Origin: Mycobacterium sp. MS1601
Lineage (GTDB): Bacteria; Actinomycetota; Actinomycetes; Mycobacteriales; Mycobacteriaceae
Length of the DNA stretch: 64,000 bases
Direction: 5' to 3'
NCBI RefSeq assembly: GCF_001984215.1
Contig: NZ_CP019420.1
Location: forward strand, 1,116,001 to 1,180,000
The notes beneath the pieces were generated by a model. It was not told the DNA's origin. It did no database searches and saw only the letters and a program-made list of their open reading frames with translations. This document shows, one piece after another, positions 7,910 to 16,724 of this stretch. Made by a program: the position numbers and the translations under genes. The number at the start of each line of letters is the position of its first letter. Positions within the stretch are counted from its first letter, which is position 1.

Positions 7910-8924
7910 CCTGATCGAGATCACCCTGCTCACCCTGGCTTGCTCGGCGCCGGTGGTGGCGATCGGCGGATTGATCATCCGCGTGGCACGCCACGTCTCG
8001 CTGGCCGTCAGCATGGTGGTGCTGGTGCTGATCCCCGTGGTGGCCACGTTCACCGGTGTGCTGGGCGCCAGCCGGTTCATGCTCAACGAGACGTTCGGCC
8101 AGACCGCGGTGGTGCTCGTGGTGGTGTCGGTGGTGACAGTGCCCGCCGCGGTGATGCTGGGCCGCTATCAAGCCCGGCGCACTGTGTGGGAACAGGAAGT
8201 CCGCGACACAGAACGCGCCGCCGAACAGTCGCGGCGCAAGTTGGTCGCCTTCGTCAGCCACGACCTGCGCACCCCGCTGGCCGGCATCCGCGCGGTGTCC
8301 GAAGCCATCGCCGACGGCGTGGTGAACGACCACGAGGTCCGCGAGCACGCCAAACACATCGAACAGGAGTCGATCCGACTGTCGGAGATGGTGGACGACC
8401 TGTTCGAGATGTCGAAGATCAATGCCGGCGCCGTCACCACGTCCGACGCGCTGGTGGCGCTCGACGAAGTGGTCGACGACGTGGTGGCCGCCCACCGGAT
8501 CACCGCGGAGCGGGCCGGGGTGGCGTTGCACACCGATCTGCCGGGCACCCCGGTGACGGTGCTGGGCAGTGATCGCGCACTGGTGCGCGTGCTGTCCAAT
8601 CTGGTGGCCAATGCGATCGCACACACGCCCTCCGGCGGCACCGTGACGCTGCAGTTGGGACGTGATGCCCAGGGCGCGTGGGCGCGGGTCGACGACACCG
8701 GTGTGGGTATCGACGACGCCGACCTCGCCAAGGTGTTCGACGTGGCCTACCGCGGGTCCAACGGCCGGGTACCGCGGGCTGATTCGCCACTGCCCAGTGG
8801 TTCGGGGCTGGGACTGGCCATCGCCGCCGGTCTGGTGGCCGCACATCACGGCACACTCTCGGCACACAATCTGGGTGGCGGAGCCCGTTTCGAGGTACGG
8901 CTACCCCTGGCCACACGGGACTAG
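7896..8924 (+). CDS. sensor histidine kinase partner of the upstream regulator
   Basis: 342 residues. Two to three N-terminal membrane helices ([55 protein letters not shown]) leave almost no extracytoplasmic sensor domain. A HisKA H-box [13 protein letters not shown] and HATPase motifs [11 protein letters not shown] (N), DDTGVGIDD (G1) and GSGLGLAIA (G2) follow. Short-loop kinases of this kind tend to sense membrane or partner-protein signals. Its start lies inside the regulator gene (14-base overlap), so the pair is coupled. The signal is unknown. It is convergent with the aminotransferase gene, 32 bases away. Confidence 0.88.
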   Translation: MPPADLIEITLLTLACSAPVVAIGGLIIRVARHVSLAVSMVVLVLIPVVATFTGVLGASRFMLNETFGQTAVVLVVVSVVTVPAAVMLGRYQARRTVWEQEVRDTERAAEQSRRKLVAFVSHDLRTPLAGIRAVSEAIADGVVNDHEVREHAKHIEQESIRLSEMVDDLFEMSKINAGAVTTSDALVALDEVVDDVVAAHRITAERAGVALHTDLPGTPVTVLGSDRALVRVLSNLVANAIAHTPSGGTVTLQLGRDAQGAWARVDDTGVGIDDADLAKVFDVAYRGSNGRVPRADSPLPSGSGLGLAIAAGLVAAHHGTLSAHNLGGGARFEVRLPLATRD

Positions 8925-8956
8925 CCGGTCTGCTCTGCCCGCCTGATACGCCACCG

Positions 8957-10273
8957 CTACCGAGCGACGGCGGCCTCGAACTCCGTACAGAACCAGTCCA
9001 CATCCGCTGGCGAGAACACCAGCGGCGGACGGATTTTCAACACACTGCCGTCATGCCCGCAGACCGACAGCAGCACCCGTCGTTCCCGAAGCAGGTTGAC
9101 CAGCCGACGCGCCCCGGCCCGGTCGGGCGCCTTGGTGTCCGGGTCGGTGACCAACTCCACCCCGATGTAGAGGCCGGCGCCCCGGACATCGCCGATACCC
9201 GGATGGTCGGCGGCGATGCGGGTGAGCTCGTTGCGCAGCAGGGCACCGGTGTTCTTCGCGTTGAGCATCAACTGTTCGTTCTCGATGACGTCGAGCACCG
9301 CAGCCGCAGCAGCCATGGACACCGGGTTACCGCCGAAGGTGTTGAAGTACGGCACTCCCACCGCGAACGACTTGAGGACATCCGAGCGTGCCGCCATGGC
9401 CGCCACCGGCATACCGTTGCCCATCGGCTTGCCGGTGGTCAGCAGGTCCGGGGTGACGCCGTGGCGCTGGAATCCCCACATCGCCTCGCCGGTGCGGGCG
9501 AACCCGGGCTGCACCTCGTCGGCGATGAACACGCCACCTCGTGCGCGCACCAGATCCACGGCCGGCTTGAGCACACCCGGGTCGGTGTAGATGCCGTCGG
9601 AGCTGAAGATGGTGTCGACGATCAGGCAGGACAGCCCGTAGCCGGCCTCGGCCAGCTCGTCGGCAGCAGCGGCGACGTCGGCGGCGAACGTCTGCGCGAG
9701 TTGCTCTTTCGGCACGCGGTAGCTGTCCGGCGGAGCCACCGTACGCACATGGGGGCCCAGCGTGGTGGCGCCGCCCAGCGACGGCGAGATGGCGGTGACG
9801 GCCGCGGTGTTTCCGTGGTAGGCGTCGGAGGTGATGATCACACCTGTTGCGCCGGTGTGCATTTCAGCCACGCGTAACGCCAGGTCGTTGACCTCGGAAC
9901 CGGTGCAGGCATACATCACCTGGTCGATCTCGAAGCCACACGTGGCAAGCAGCCGCTCGGAGTACTCGACGATGTTCTGGTGCAGGTACCGGGTGTGGGT
10001 GTTCAGCATCGAAAGCTGGCGGGTGACGGCCTCCACCACGTGCGGGTGGCAGTGCCCCACGCTGGCGACGTTGTTGTAGGCGTCGAGGTAACGCTCTCCG
10101 TCGGCATCGAACAGATAGGCGCCCTGACCGCGCACCAGATGGACCGGCCGCTCGTAGAACAACCGGTACGCAGGCCCCAGCATCTTCTCGCGCGCGCTGA
10201 TCAGCGGCTGCGGCTCACCATGGCCCGCCGAGTAGCTGTTGGAATCCATGATGTTGGAAAACGCGGTACTCAT
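8957..10273 (-). CDS. class III PLP enzyme (aminotransferase or phospholyase, AGXT2L-like)
   Basis: 438 residues from ATG 10273 (MSTAFSNIMDSN); the frame continues further upstream but without family-like sequence. DADGERYLDAYNNVASVGHCHP is the N-terminal class III signature region, FIADEVQPGFARTG the PLP-pyridine Asp strand, and LLTTGKPMGNGMP holds the Schiff-base lysine. The DAYNNVASVGHCHP wording and overall layout resemble AGXT2-like enzymes, a group that includes phospholyases for phosphoethanolamine and phosphohydroxylysine. It is divergent from an APH-type kinase, so a kinase plus phospholyase pathway is a real possibility. Ordinary transamination is the conservative alternative. Confidence 0.75.
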   Translation of the reverse strand: MSTAFSNIMDSNSYSAGHGEPQPLISAREKMLGPAYRLFYERPVHLVRGQGAYLFDADGERYLDAYNNVASVGHCHPHVVEAVTRQLSMLNTHTRYLHQNIVEYSERLLATCGFEIDQVMYACTGSEVNDLALRVAEMHTGATGVIITSDAYHGNTAAVTAISPSLGGATTLGPHVRTVAPPDSYRVPKEQLAQTFAADVAAAADELAEAGYGLSCLIVDTIFSSDGIYTDPGVLKPAVDLVRARGGVFIADEVQPGFARTGEAMWGFQRHGVTPDLLTTGKPMGNGMPVAAMAARSDVLKSFAVGVPYFNTFGGNPVSMAAAAAVLDVIENEQLMLNAKNTGALLRNELTRIAADHPGIGDVRGAGLYIGVELVTDPDTKAPDRAGARRLVNLLRERRVLLSVCGHDGSVLKIRPPLVFSPADVDWFCTEFEAAVAR

Positions 10274-10380
10274 ATCACCGTCAACGATGCCATCCCGTCC
10301 CGTACCCAGCGCGGGTAAGTACGTAATTCTGCCGGTGGCGCGCACATGCGGATGGACAGACCTTGGTGGACACTGTTGCG

Positions 10381-11397
10381 ATGCCTGGACTTCCCCCGAA
10401 CCACGAGGAGTTCGCCCGCGCAGCGCTGCCCGCCTACGGTCACCCGACCGACACCCCGCTGCGGCTGCTGAGCTTGTCGGAGAACGCCACCTATCTGGTG
10501 TGCGCCGACCAGCCCTGGGTGCTGCGCGTGCACCGGCCGGGCTACCACTCGCTGGAGGCCATTCGCTCGGAGCTGAGCTGGATGGCGGCCCTGCGCGCAC
10601 AGACCTCGGTTGTGACGCCGACCCTGATTCCCGCCGCTGACGGCGCCGACGTCGTGGAGATCAGCGTCGACGGCGTCCCCCTGCACGTCGACGCGGTGTC
10701 CTACATTCCGGGCTGCACAGCCGAGGACAAGCCCGACGCCGTGGGCTTCGACCAGCTGGGCCGGCTGACCGCCGCGATGCACAACCACGTCGAGAGCTGG
10801 GAGGCGCCGGAGTTCTTCACCCGGTTTCGCTGGGACCTGGAGACCACCGTCAGTCCGATCGCCCGCTGGGGCAACTGGCGCGACGCACCCAATCTCACCG
10901 ACGCCGACGCAGGAATCATCGGGTTGGCCGTCGAGCAGATCATCGAGAAGCTCACCGAATTCGGCACCGGTGCGGACCGTTTCGGCCTGGTACACGCAGA
11001 TCTGCGGATGGCGAACCTGATGGTGGACCCCGATGACCCGGCGGCTCCCATCACCGTGATCGACTTCGACGACTGCGGCTGGTCCTGGCATCTGGCCGAT
11101 CTGGGCGCGGTGGTCAGCTTCATCGAGGACACCCCCGACGCCGAGCGCATCATCGCCGACTGGCTGCGCGGCTACCGCTCGGTGCGCGAGCTGCCCGACG
11201 AACACCTGGCGTTGGTCCCGACGTTCGTGATGCTGCGACGCGTGATGCTCTCGGCGTGGATCGGTACCCACGCCGATGCCGACACCGCGATCACTCTGGC
11301 CCCGACCTTCGCCGCGGGCACCGCAGCGCTGGCCCGGCGGTATCTCGACGACGAGTCCTGGCTGGCCGAGTCGATGTGGAGTAGTCCACTACGCTAG
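10381..11397 (+). CDS. aminoglycoside-phosphotransferase/choline-kinase-fold small-molecule kinase
   Basis: 338 residues from ATG 10381 (MPGLPPNHEEFARAALP). TTG 10363 and GTG 10366 in frame are alternatives; GGTGGA at 10365-10370 is a weak ribosome site for the ATG. FGLVHADLRMANLMVD is the catalytic HxD loop (Brenner-type), and ITVIDFDDCGWSWHLADLG the metal-binding DFD equivalent of DFG. The N lobe has LSENATYLV and WVLRVHRPGYHS. The fold is shared with hydroxylysine kinase, homoserine kinase II and choline/ethanolamine kinases. Divergence from a class III PLP enzyme suggests an amino-alcohol or hydroxylated amino acid substrate. Confidence 0.78.
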   Translation: MPGLPPNHEEFARAALPAYGHPTDTPLRLLSLSENATYLVCADQPWVLRVHRPGYHSLEAIRSELSWMAALRAQTSVVTPTLIPAADGADVVEISVDGVPLHVDAVSYIPGCTAEDKPDAVGFDQLGRLTAAMHNHVESWEAPEFFTRFRWDLETTVSPIARWGNWRDAPNLTDADAGIIGLAVEQIIEKLTEFGTGADRFGLVHADLRMANLMVDPDDPAAPITVIDFDDCGWSWHLADLGAVVSFIEDTPDAERIIADWLRGYRSVRELPDEHLALVPTFVMLRRVMLSAWIGTHADADTAITLAPTFAAGTAALARRYLDDESWLAESMWSSPLR

Positions 11398-11430
11398 GCC
11401 GCTTCCTGGGCTCGGCCGAGACTGGCCGGC

Positions 11431-12783
11431 ATGGGGGAACATGCCGTCGTCCTGGGTGCCAGTGTTTCCGGCCTGCTGGCCGCTCGTGTGCTGTCGGAGT
11501 TCTACGACCGGGTGACGGTGGTGGAACGCGACGTGCTGCCCGACGGCGACGAGCATCGCCGCGGCGTGCCTCAGAGTCGTCATGTCCACGCCCTGCTGGC
11601 CAGTGGTTCGACGGCCATCGAGGAACTGTTCCCCGGCATCCTCGACGAGCTGGCTGCCGACGGCGCCGCGGTACTCAACGAACTCTGTGACTTCTGGCAG
11701 GTGCTCAACGGCCAGAGCCTGCGCCGGCAGTCCGGGGAGTTCACCCACCGGCTGCTGGTCTACCAGTCGAACCGACCGTTCCTGGAAGACCACATTCGGC
11801 GGCGGGTCCGGCCCATGGTGACAATGCTCGACGGCCATGACGTGGTGAAGCTGGTCGCCGACGGGCAGCGGATCACCGGCGTGCAGGTGGCGCCCCACGG
11901 CGGCGGAACGGGTGTCGACCTGGCCGCCGACCTGGTGATCGACGCCACCGGCCGCGGGTCGCGCACACCGGCGTTCCTGGCGGACCTCGGGTACGGGCGG
12001 CCCCGCGAGATCGGCACGAGGGTGCGGCTGGCGTACGCCAGTCAGTTGGTGCGGATCCCCGCCCCCGCGCCGCCGAGCAAGATGTTCCTGGTGGGCACCG
12101 CACCGGGGCGACCCACCGGCGGAGCAATGGCATTGTGCGAGAACGACACCTGGTTGCTCACGGCCGCCGGAATAGCCGGCCACGAGCCGCCCACCGACTG
12201 GGATGGGCTGCTGGCATTCACCGCAACGTGGGCCCCGCCGCCGATGATGCAGGCACTCGGACGCGCTGAGCCCGTCGGCGAACCCGCCCGCTACCGGTAC
12301 GCGATGACACAACGGCGACGTTACGACAAGATGCGCCGCTTTCCCGAGGGTCTGGTGGTGATCGGCGACGCCGTCTGCAGCTTCAATCCGGCCTACGGGC
12401 AGGGTATGTCGGTGTCGGCGCTCGAAGCGCTGGCGTTGCGGCGATGCCTTCTCGAGGGCCCTGCCCGGCTGGGCCCGCGCTTCTTCGCCGCGACGGTCAA
12501 GATCGTCGACAACGTCTGGCAGATCTCCACCGGAGCCGATCTGGCCGTGCCCGAGGTACCGGGCCGACGGACGCCGGCGACCAGGCTGGCCGGCTGGTAC
12601 ACCAACCGGGTCATCGCCCGGTGTCCGTCCGATCTTGTGGTGCACGAGCAGTTCGTTCGCGTGACACAACTCGTCGACCCGGCGACGGCGCTGTTTGCAC
12701 CCGCGATTCTGCGCCGGGTTCTGCGACCCGGGCGCGTTCAGTCCGCCAGCGAAGCGCCCAGCCGTTCTGCTGCGGCCACGTAA
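11431..12783 (+). CDS. FAD-dependent oxidoreductase/monooxygenase
   Basis: 450 residues. The N-terminal dinucleotide fold AVVLGASVSGLLAARVL (GxSxSGLLAA in place of GxGxxG) is followed by an acidic strand end VTVVERD. VIDATGRGSRTP is a second FAD motif and LVVIGDAVCSFNPAYGQGM is the GD motif contacting FAD ribose, with the NPAYGQGM loop of geranylgeranyl-reductase/halogenase-like group A enzymes. No membrane segment is evident. Its 3' end overlaps the convergent nitronate monooxygenase by 46 bases. Substrate unknown. The kinase upstream ends 33 bases away, so it may share that transcript. Confidence 0.75.
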   Translation: MGEHAVVLGASVSGLLAARVLSEFYDRVTVVERDVLPDGDEHRRGVPQSRHVHALLASGSTAIEELFPGILDELAADGAAVLNELCDFWQVLNGQSLRRQSGEFTHRLLVYQSNRPFLEDHIRRRVRPMVTMLDGHDVVKLVADGQRITGVQVAPHGGGTGVDLAADLVIDATGRGSRTPAFLADLGYGRPREIGTRVRLAYASQLVRIPAPAPPSKMFLVGTAPGRPTGGAMALCENDTWLLTAAGIAGHEPPTDWDGLLAFTATWAPPPMMQALGRAEPVGEPARYRYAMTQRRRYDKMRRFPEGLVVIGDAVCSFNPAYGQGMSVSALEALALRRCLLEGPARLGPRFFAATVKIVDNVWQISTGADLAVPEVPGRRTPATRLAGWYTNRVIARCPSDLVVHEQFVRVTQLVDPATALFAPAILRRVLRPGRVQSASEAPSRSAAAT

Positions 12784-13853
12784 TCCTCGATGAACTCGAG
12801 CACCACTTCACGGGCCGGCTTGACCTTGTTCATCAGGCCCACACCCTGGCCGACGAAGTAGGTGGCCAGGGCCTGGGCACCGGGATGTCCTTGGGCGGCA
12901 AGCTTGTCCACGCGGCGCAGAACCGGCTCGACGAGCATGTTCTGCAGCGGTAGCGGCAGCGTCTGCTGCTTGTCGGGCCCCCAGGCCGCGGTCCAGTCCG
13001 ACACCAGTTGACGGGCGGGCTTGCCGGTGCGACCCGTCGAACGCACGGTGTCACGCGACGACGCGGCCAGCATCTTCTGGACGGTGTACGGCGCGGTCTC
13101 GGCCTCCTCGGTGGTCAACCACACCGATCCCGTCCACGCGCCCGCGGCACCCATCGCCACGCAGGCGGCCATCTGACGTCCCGTCACGATGCCGCCGGCA
13201 GCGAGAACGGGGATGCCGCTGCCCTCGATCGCCTCCAGCACCTCGGGGACCAGGACCAGGGTGGATACCTCACCACAGTGCCCGCCGGCCTCGGTGCCCT
13301 GGGCGATGATCACGTCCACCCCGGCTTTGACCTGCTTGATGGCGTGTTCCTTGGCGCCCACCAGTGCGGCGACAGGAACGCCGCTGCCGGCGCCGGCCTC
13401 GATCATGTAGGCGGGCGGGACGCCGAGCGCGTTGGCCATCATCTTGATCGGGTGTTTGAGGGCCACGTCCAGCAGTTGCTCGCCGGTGTCACCAGACAGG
13501 TTCGAGCCACCGTGGCGCGGCCGCTCGTCGACCGGAATATCGTGGGCGGCAAGCAGTTCGGTGACAAACGTGCGGTACTCGGCGGGAATCCGGTCGACCA
13601 GCTGCCCGGTGGACAACGACTCGCCCTTGCCTTCGAACTTGGCGGGCACGATGATGTCGACACCATAGGGCTTGCCCTTGACCTCGGCGTCGATCCAGGC
13701 GAGTTCTCGTTCGAGCTGCTCTGGCGTGAACGCGGTGCCGCCGAGCACTCCGAAGCCCCCGGCGTTGGTCACCGCCGCCACCACGTCGCGGCAGTGGCTG
13801 AACGCGAACAGCGGGAAGTCGATGCCGAAGCGATCGCAGATCGGAGTCTTCAC
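12738..13853 (-). CDS. nitronate monooxygenase / NAD(P)H-flavin oxidoreductase family
   Basis: 371 residues, TIM-barrel FMN family. N-terminal PICDRFGIDFPLFAFSHCR, then VTNAGGFGVLGG. AGVDVIIAQGTEAGGHCG holds the QGxEAGGH loop with the histidine used as base in nitronate monooxygenases, and VPVLAAGGI-like IPVLAAGGIVTGRQMAACVAMGA forms the phosphate-binding strand. It oxidises nitroalkane nitronates or acts as an enoyl/quinone reductase in related members; the substrate here is not set by sequence. The start ATG 13853 has a perfect 14-bp palindrome 24 bases upstream (13877-13890) that could be an operator. Confidence 0.8.
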   Translation of the reverse strand: MKTPICDRFGIDFPLFAFSHCRDVVAAVTNAGGFGVLGGTAFTPEQLERELAWIDAEVKGKPYGVDIIVPAKFEGKGESLSTGQLVDRIPAEYRTFVTELLAAHDIPVDERPRHGGSNLSGDTGEQLLDVALKHPIKMMANALGVPPAYMIEAGAGSGVPVAALVGAKEHAIKQVKAGVDVIIAQGTEAGGHCGEVSTLVLVPEVLEAIEGSGIPVLAAGGIVTGRQMAACVAMGAAGAWTGSVWLTTEEAETAPYTVQKMLAASSRDTVRSTGRTGKPARQLVSDWTAAWGPDKQQTLPLPLQNMLVEPVLRRVDKLAAQGHPGAQALATYFVGQGVGLMNKVKPAREVVLEFIEDYVAAAERLGASLAD

Positions 13854-13876
13854 CCGATCAGTATTGCCATCCTGAG

Positions 13877-13890
13877 TTGACAGCTGTCAA
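13877..13890. promoter_or_regulatory. perfect 14-bp palindrome upstream of nitronate monooxygenase
   Basis: TTGACAGCTGTCAA is a perfect palindrome located 24-37 bases upstream of the minus-strand ATG 13853. The position fits a dimeric repressor site over a promoter, and TTGACA at either end could also serve as a -35 hexamer. No cognate regulator gene is adjacent. Which protein binds is unknown. Confidence 0.5.
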
Positions 13891-13913
13891 GTGGGGTGAG
13901 TCACAGCGAGACA

Positions 13914-13955
13914 GAGCTCAGTCGAGAAGATCCCGCGAATTTCTCGACTGAGCTC
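13914..13955. repeat. 15-bp perfect inverted repeat in a divergent intergenic region
   Basis: GAGCTCAGTCGAGAA (13914-13928) and TTCTCGACTGAGCTC (13941-13955) form a perfect 15-bp stem with a 12-base loop. It lies between two divergent starts (13853 minus, 14018 plus), so it is not positioned as a 3' terminator for either. It could be an attenuator or regulatory hairpin in the 5' leader of the plus-strand gene, an operator, or a dispersed palindromic element. Confidence 0.65.
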
Positions 13956-14017
13956 CGTTTCGCGCACCTGTGGATGAGGGTCGATGGCCCGGACCCCTCA
14001 CGTGGGAACCTCGCGCC

Positions 14018-14887
14018 ATGTCCACGGTGTTCATCGGGAGCCAGGCCGTAGCGGCGGGTGTGGTGACCAAGTATCAGCTGAGCAAAAACTATCAACGCCT
14101 GCTACCTGACCTCTATGCCCCCAAAGGCGATCTGTCGCTGGATGACTGGATCTACGCGACGTGGAAATGGTCGAAAGGCCGCGGCGTCATCACCGGCCTG
14201 GCCGCAGCAGCCTGGCACGGCGCCAAGTGGGTCGATATCGGCACTCCCATCGAGATAAACGTGGACAACACGAAGCCTCCGCGGACAGTGATCACCAGGA
14301 ACGAGACGCTTCTCGACGACGAGGTGGTGACCCGCCGCGGCATTCCGGTCACCACTGTGCCGAGGACTGTTTTCGATCTCGCGCGCCGCGACGCCGAGGA
14401 CAAAGCGATCGCCCGACTCGACGCACTGGCACAGGCCACCCGCTTCGACCATGCCGACGTACTCGAAGTCGCGCGGCGGCACCCCGGACTGAGGGGCTCA
14501 GCCCGGGTACCGAAGCTGTTGAACCGCGTCGACGCCGGTGCCGAATCCCCGCAAGAGACCAAGCTGCGCCTGGTGCTCGTCGCCGCCGGGTTTCCCAGGC
14601 CGCAGACCCAGATTCCGGTGCCTCGGCCCAACGGTCGCAGATACTTCCTCGACATGGGCTGGCCCGAGTTGATGGTGGCGGTGGAATACGACGGCCAACA
14701 TCACCGCACCGACCGGCTCAGCTTCACCGCCGACGTCGCGCGTGCGGAGTACCTGGCGTCCCTTGGATGGATCGTCATCAGGGTGCTCGCCGACCACCGA
14801 CAAAGAGACATCATCGAGCGGGTGCGGCGGGCACGCCTATCACGAGACGGACTTCAGTCGACACAATTGCCAGAATCTGTCGCCTAG
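14018..14887 (+). CDS. AbiEi-like winged-helix plus DUF559 (Vsr-like nuclease fold) protein
   Basis: 289 residues from ATG 14018 (MSTVFIGSQAVAAGV); a frame extension to 13970 is poorly supported. Residues ~1-75 look like the AbiEi-type antitoxin winged helix region (VTKYQLSKNYQRLLPDLYAPKG, then ITGLAAAAWHGAKW). Residues ~180-285 form a DUF559-like domain: the ETKLRLVLVAAGFPRP start, FLDMGWPELMVAVEYDGQHH with acidic residues and histidines of the Vsr/PD-(D/E)XK-like fold, and LGWIVIRVLADH. Such proteins are abundant in actinobacteria and are often annotated as type IV toxin-antitoxin-like. No AbiEii toxin gene adjoins, so function is open. Confidence 0.72.
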   Translation: MSTVFIGSQAVAAGVVTKYQLSKNYQRLLPDLYAPKGDLSLDDWIYATWKWSKGRGVITGLAAAAWHGAKWVDIGTPIEINVDNTKPPRTVITRNETLLDDEVVTRRGIPVTTVPRTVFDLARRDAEDKAIARLDALAQATRFDHADVLEVARRHPGLRGSARVPKLLNRVDAGAESPQETKLRLVLVAAGFPRPQTQIPVPRPNGRRYFLDMGWPELMVAVEYDGQHHRTDRLSFTADVARAEYLASLGWIVIRVLADHRQRDIIERVRRARLSRDGLQSTQLPESVA

Positions 14888-14895
14888 GTTCAGTC

Positions 14896-15924
14896 TCATG
14901 CCCGCAACGGCGCGAACGCGAACTCCCGCAAACCGACCTGTGGCGACACCGCGGCCCGGAACCCCAGCGACTGCGCGGCCCCTTCCGGCGAGGCCACGAT
15001 GTGGCGCACGTCGCCACTGCGGAACTGCCCGGTGACCTCGGGAGCCGGCCCGCCGCGGGCCTGGCACACGATGTTCGCCACGTCGAGGATCGAAATCGGC
15101 TGCCCTGAGCACACATTGGCGGCCAGGAACCCCTCGGTGGCCGCCTCGACAGCGACGACATTGGCAGCGGCGACATCGCGGACGTGCACGAAATCACGCA
15201 TCTGCCCGCCATCTTCGAAAACCTTTGGCGGACTTCCCTTTTCAAGAGCCGAACGAAAGATGGCCGCGACGCCCGAGTACGGGGTGTCGCGCGGCATGCC
15301 GGGACCGTAAACGTTGTGATAGCGCAGGGCGGTGACGGCGCCACCCGTCGCTTCGGCCCAGGCCAGCGCGTAGTGCTCCTGCGCGGTCTTGCTGGCGGCG
15401 TAGAGACTGCGAGGCCGCAGCGGGGCGTCCTCGCCCACCAACGTCCAGCGCACCGGTTCGTCGCCGACCGGGCAACGGTGCTCGAACATCCCGGCGTCGA
15501 GGTCCTCACGGCGGCGTGGCAGCGGATCAACCATCCCGTGCTGCGGGCATTCGAACCCGCCCTGGCCGTAGACCACCATCGACGAGGCCAGCACCAGCCG
15601 CGACACCCCGGCGGCGTGCATCTGCGCCAACAGCACCGTGGTGGCGTAGTCGTTGTGCCTGCCGTACGCGGGCGCATCACCGGCATCAACACCCGCGCCC
15701 ACCATGGCCGCCTGGTGACACACCACGTCCACCCCGTCGAGCAGGTGCGCCACGATGTCGGGGGCAGCCACATCTCCACGCACCACCCCCTCGGGCAACA
15801 CGGCGTCGTGATGGGCCGCGGGCAACAGCATGTCGAGACCGACCACCTCGTGCCCGCGGACCTTCAACGCGGCGGAGATCTGGGTGCCGATGAACCCCGC
15901 CGCGCCCGTCAGCAGGACCTTCAC
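14896..15924 (-). CDS. NAD-dependent sugar epimerase/dehydratase (GalE3/Rv0536-like)
   Basis: 342 residues, extended short-chain dehydrogenase. The NAD motif GAAGFIGTQISAAL is at residues ~7-20, and the SYK triad is represented by LASSMVVYG and SLYAASKTAQEHY (YxxxK). HNVYGPGMPRDTPYSGVAAIF and MRDFVHVRDVAAANV are standard epimerase features. An unusual ~25-residue insertion with CPQHGMVDPLPRRREDLDAG follows the SSMVVYG strand. It overlaps the MTA phosphorylase stop in ATGA. The context matches H37Rv galE3, but sugar specificity is not established. Confidence 0.8.
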   Translation of the reverse strand: MKVLLTGAAGFIGTQISAALKVRGHEVVGLDMLLPAAHHDAVLPEGVVRGDVAAPDIVAHLLDGVDVVCHQAAMVGAGVDAGDAPAYGRHNDYATTVLLAQMHAAGVSRLVLASSMVVYGQGGFECPQHGMVDPLPRRREDLDAGMFEHRCPVGDEPVRWTLVGEDAPLRPRSLYAASKTAQEHYALAWAEATGGAVTALRYHNVYGPGMPRDTPYSGVAAIFRSALEKGSPPKVFEDGGQMRDFVHVRDVAAANVVAVEAATEGFLAANVCSGQPISILDVANIVCQARGGPAPEVTGQFRSGDVRHIVASPEGAAQSLGFRAAVSPQVGLREFAFAPLRA

Positions 15925-16724
15925 GGCAGCTCGATCGGGAGCGTCACACCCTCGTGCGGTGAGCAGTGTGTGCAGGTGCGTTCCTGCGGCACAGCCTCGA
16001 TGGCCTCGCGCACCAGCTTCTTGAACGGCACCAAGTTGCGCTCGAACTCGGCGAACACGTCGACGGCCTTGACCCCGCTGCCGGCCTCGACGCCGGCGTC
16101 CAGATCTGTCACCAGAGCGATTGCCGCATAACAGATCTCGAGTTCACGCGCCAACACCGTCTCGGGGTAACCGGTCATGTTGATCAGCGAGAACCCGACG
16201 CTCGCGTACCACTGGCTCTCGGCACGGGTGGAAAAGCGGGGACCCTCGATCACCACCATGGTGCCACCGTCGACCACGCCGGGCAGCCCGGACGCCGACT
16301 CCCGCAGGTCCGGGCAGTACGGGTCGGCGAAGTCGACGTGGATGCCGCCGGAGTCGAAGTAGGTGGCCTTGCGGCCACTGGTGCGGTCGACGAGCTGATC
16401 GGGCACCACCATGGCGCCGGGGCCGAGTTCGGGCGTCAGGCTGCCCACCGCACACGGACCGAACACCCGCCGCACCCCGAGTGCCCGCAGTGCCCACATG
16501 TTGGCGCGGTAGGGCACAGTGTGCGGCGAGTACTCGTGTCTGACGCCGTGGCGAGGCAGGAACGCCACCTCGTGGTCGCCGACCTGCCCGACGGTGACCG
16601 GCGCGCTGGGGCTGCCGTAGGGGGTGTCCAGACTGATGGTGCGGGCGTCGGCTCCGAAGAACGAGTAAAAACCGCTGCCGCCGATGACTCCGAGCATCCG
16701 TCCATTCTGCTTGACTGCCGCCAT
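15921..16724 (-). CDS. S-methyl-5'-thioadenosine phosphorylase (Rv0535-like)
   Basis: 267 residues if ATG 16724 is used; a second ATG at 16697 ([15 protein letters not shown]) would give 258. [10 protein letters not shown] is the phosphate-binding entry motif of the MTAP/PNP family. [52 protein letters not shown] and [20 protein letters not shown] are characteristic of the MTAP branch. It cleaves methylthioadenosine to adenine and methylthioribose-1-phosphate for purine and methionine salvage. It is transcribed with the downstream epimerase (4-base overlap). Its 5' start shares the CCATGG with the divergent DUF1345 gene. Confidence 0.85.
   Translation of the reverse strand: MAAVKQNGRMLGVIGGSGFYSFFGADARTISLDTPYGSPSAPVTVGQVGDHEVAFLPRHGVRHEYSPHTVPYRANMWALRALGVRRVFGPCAVGSLTPELGPGAMVVPDQLVDRTSGRKATYFDSGGIHVDFADPYCPDLRESASGLPGVVDGGTMVVIEGPRFSTRAESQWYASVGFSLINMTGYPETVLARELEICYAAIALVTDLDAGVEAGSGVKAVDVFAEFERNLVPFKKLVREAIEAVPQERTCTHCSPHEGVTLPIELP

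Noticed and set aside
10274..10600. N-terminal extension of the class III PLP enzyme to 10600.
   Set aside because: It is low-complexity Arg/Ser/Ala sequence overlapping the divergent kinase gene; ATG 10273 gives a normal start.
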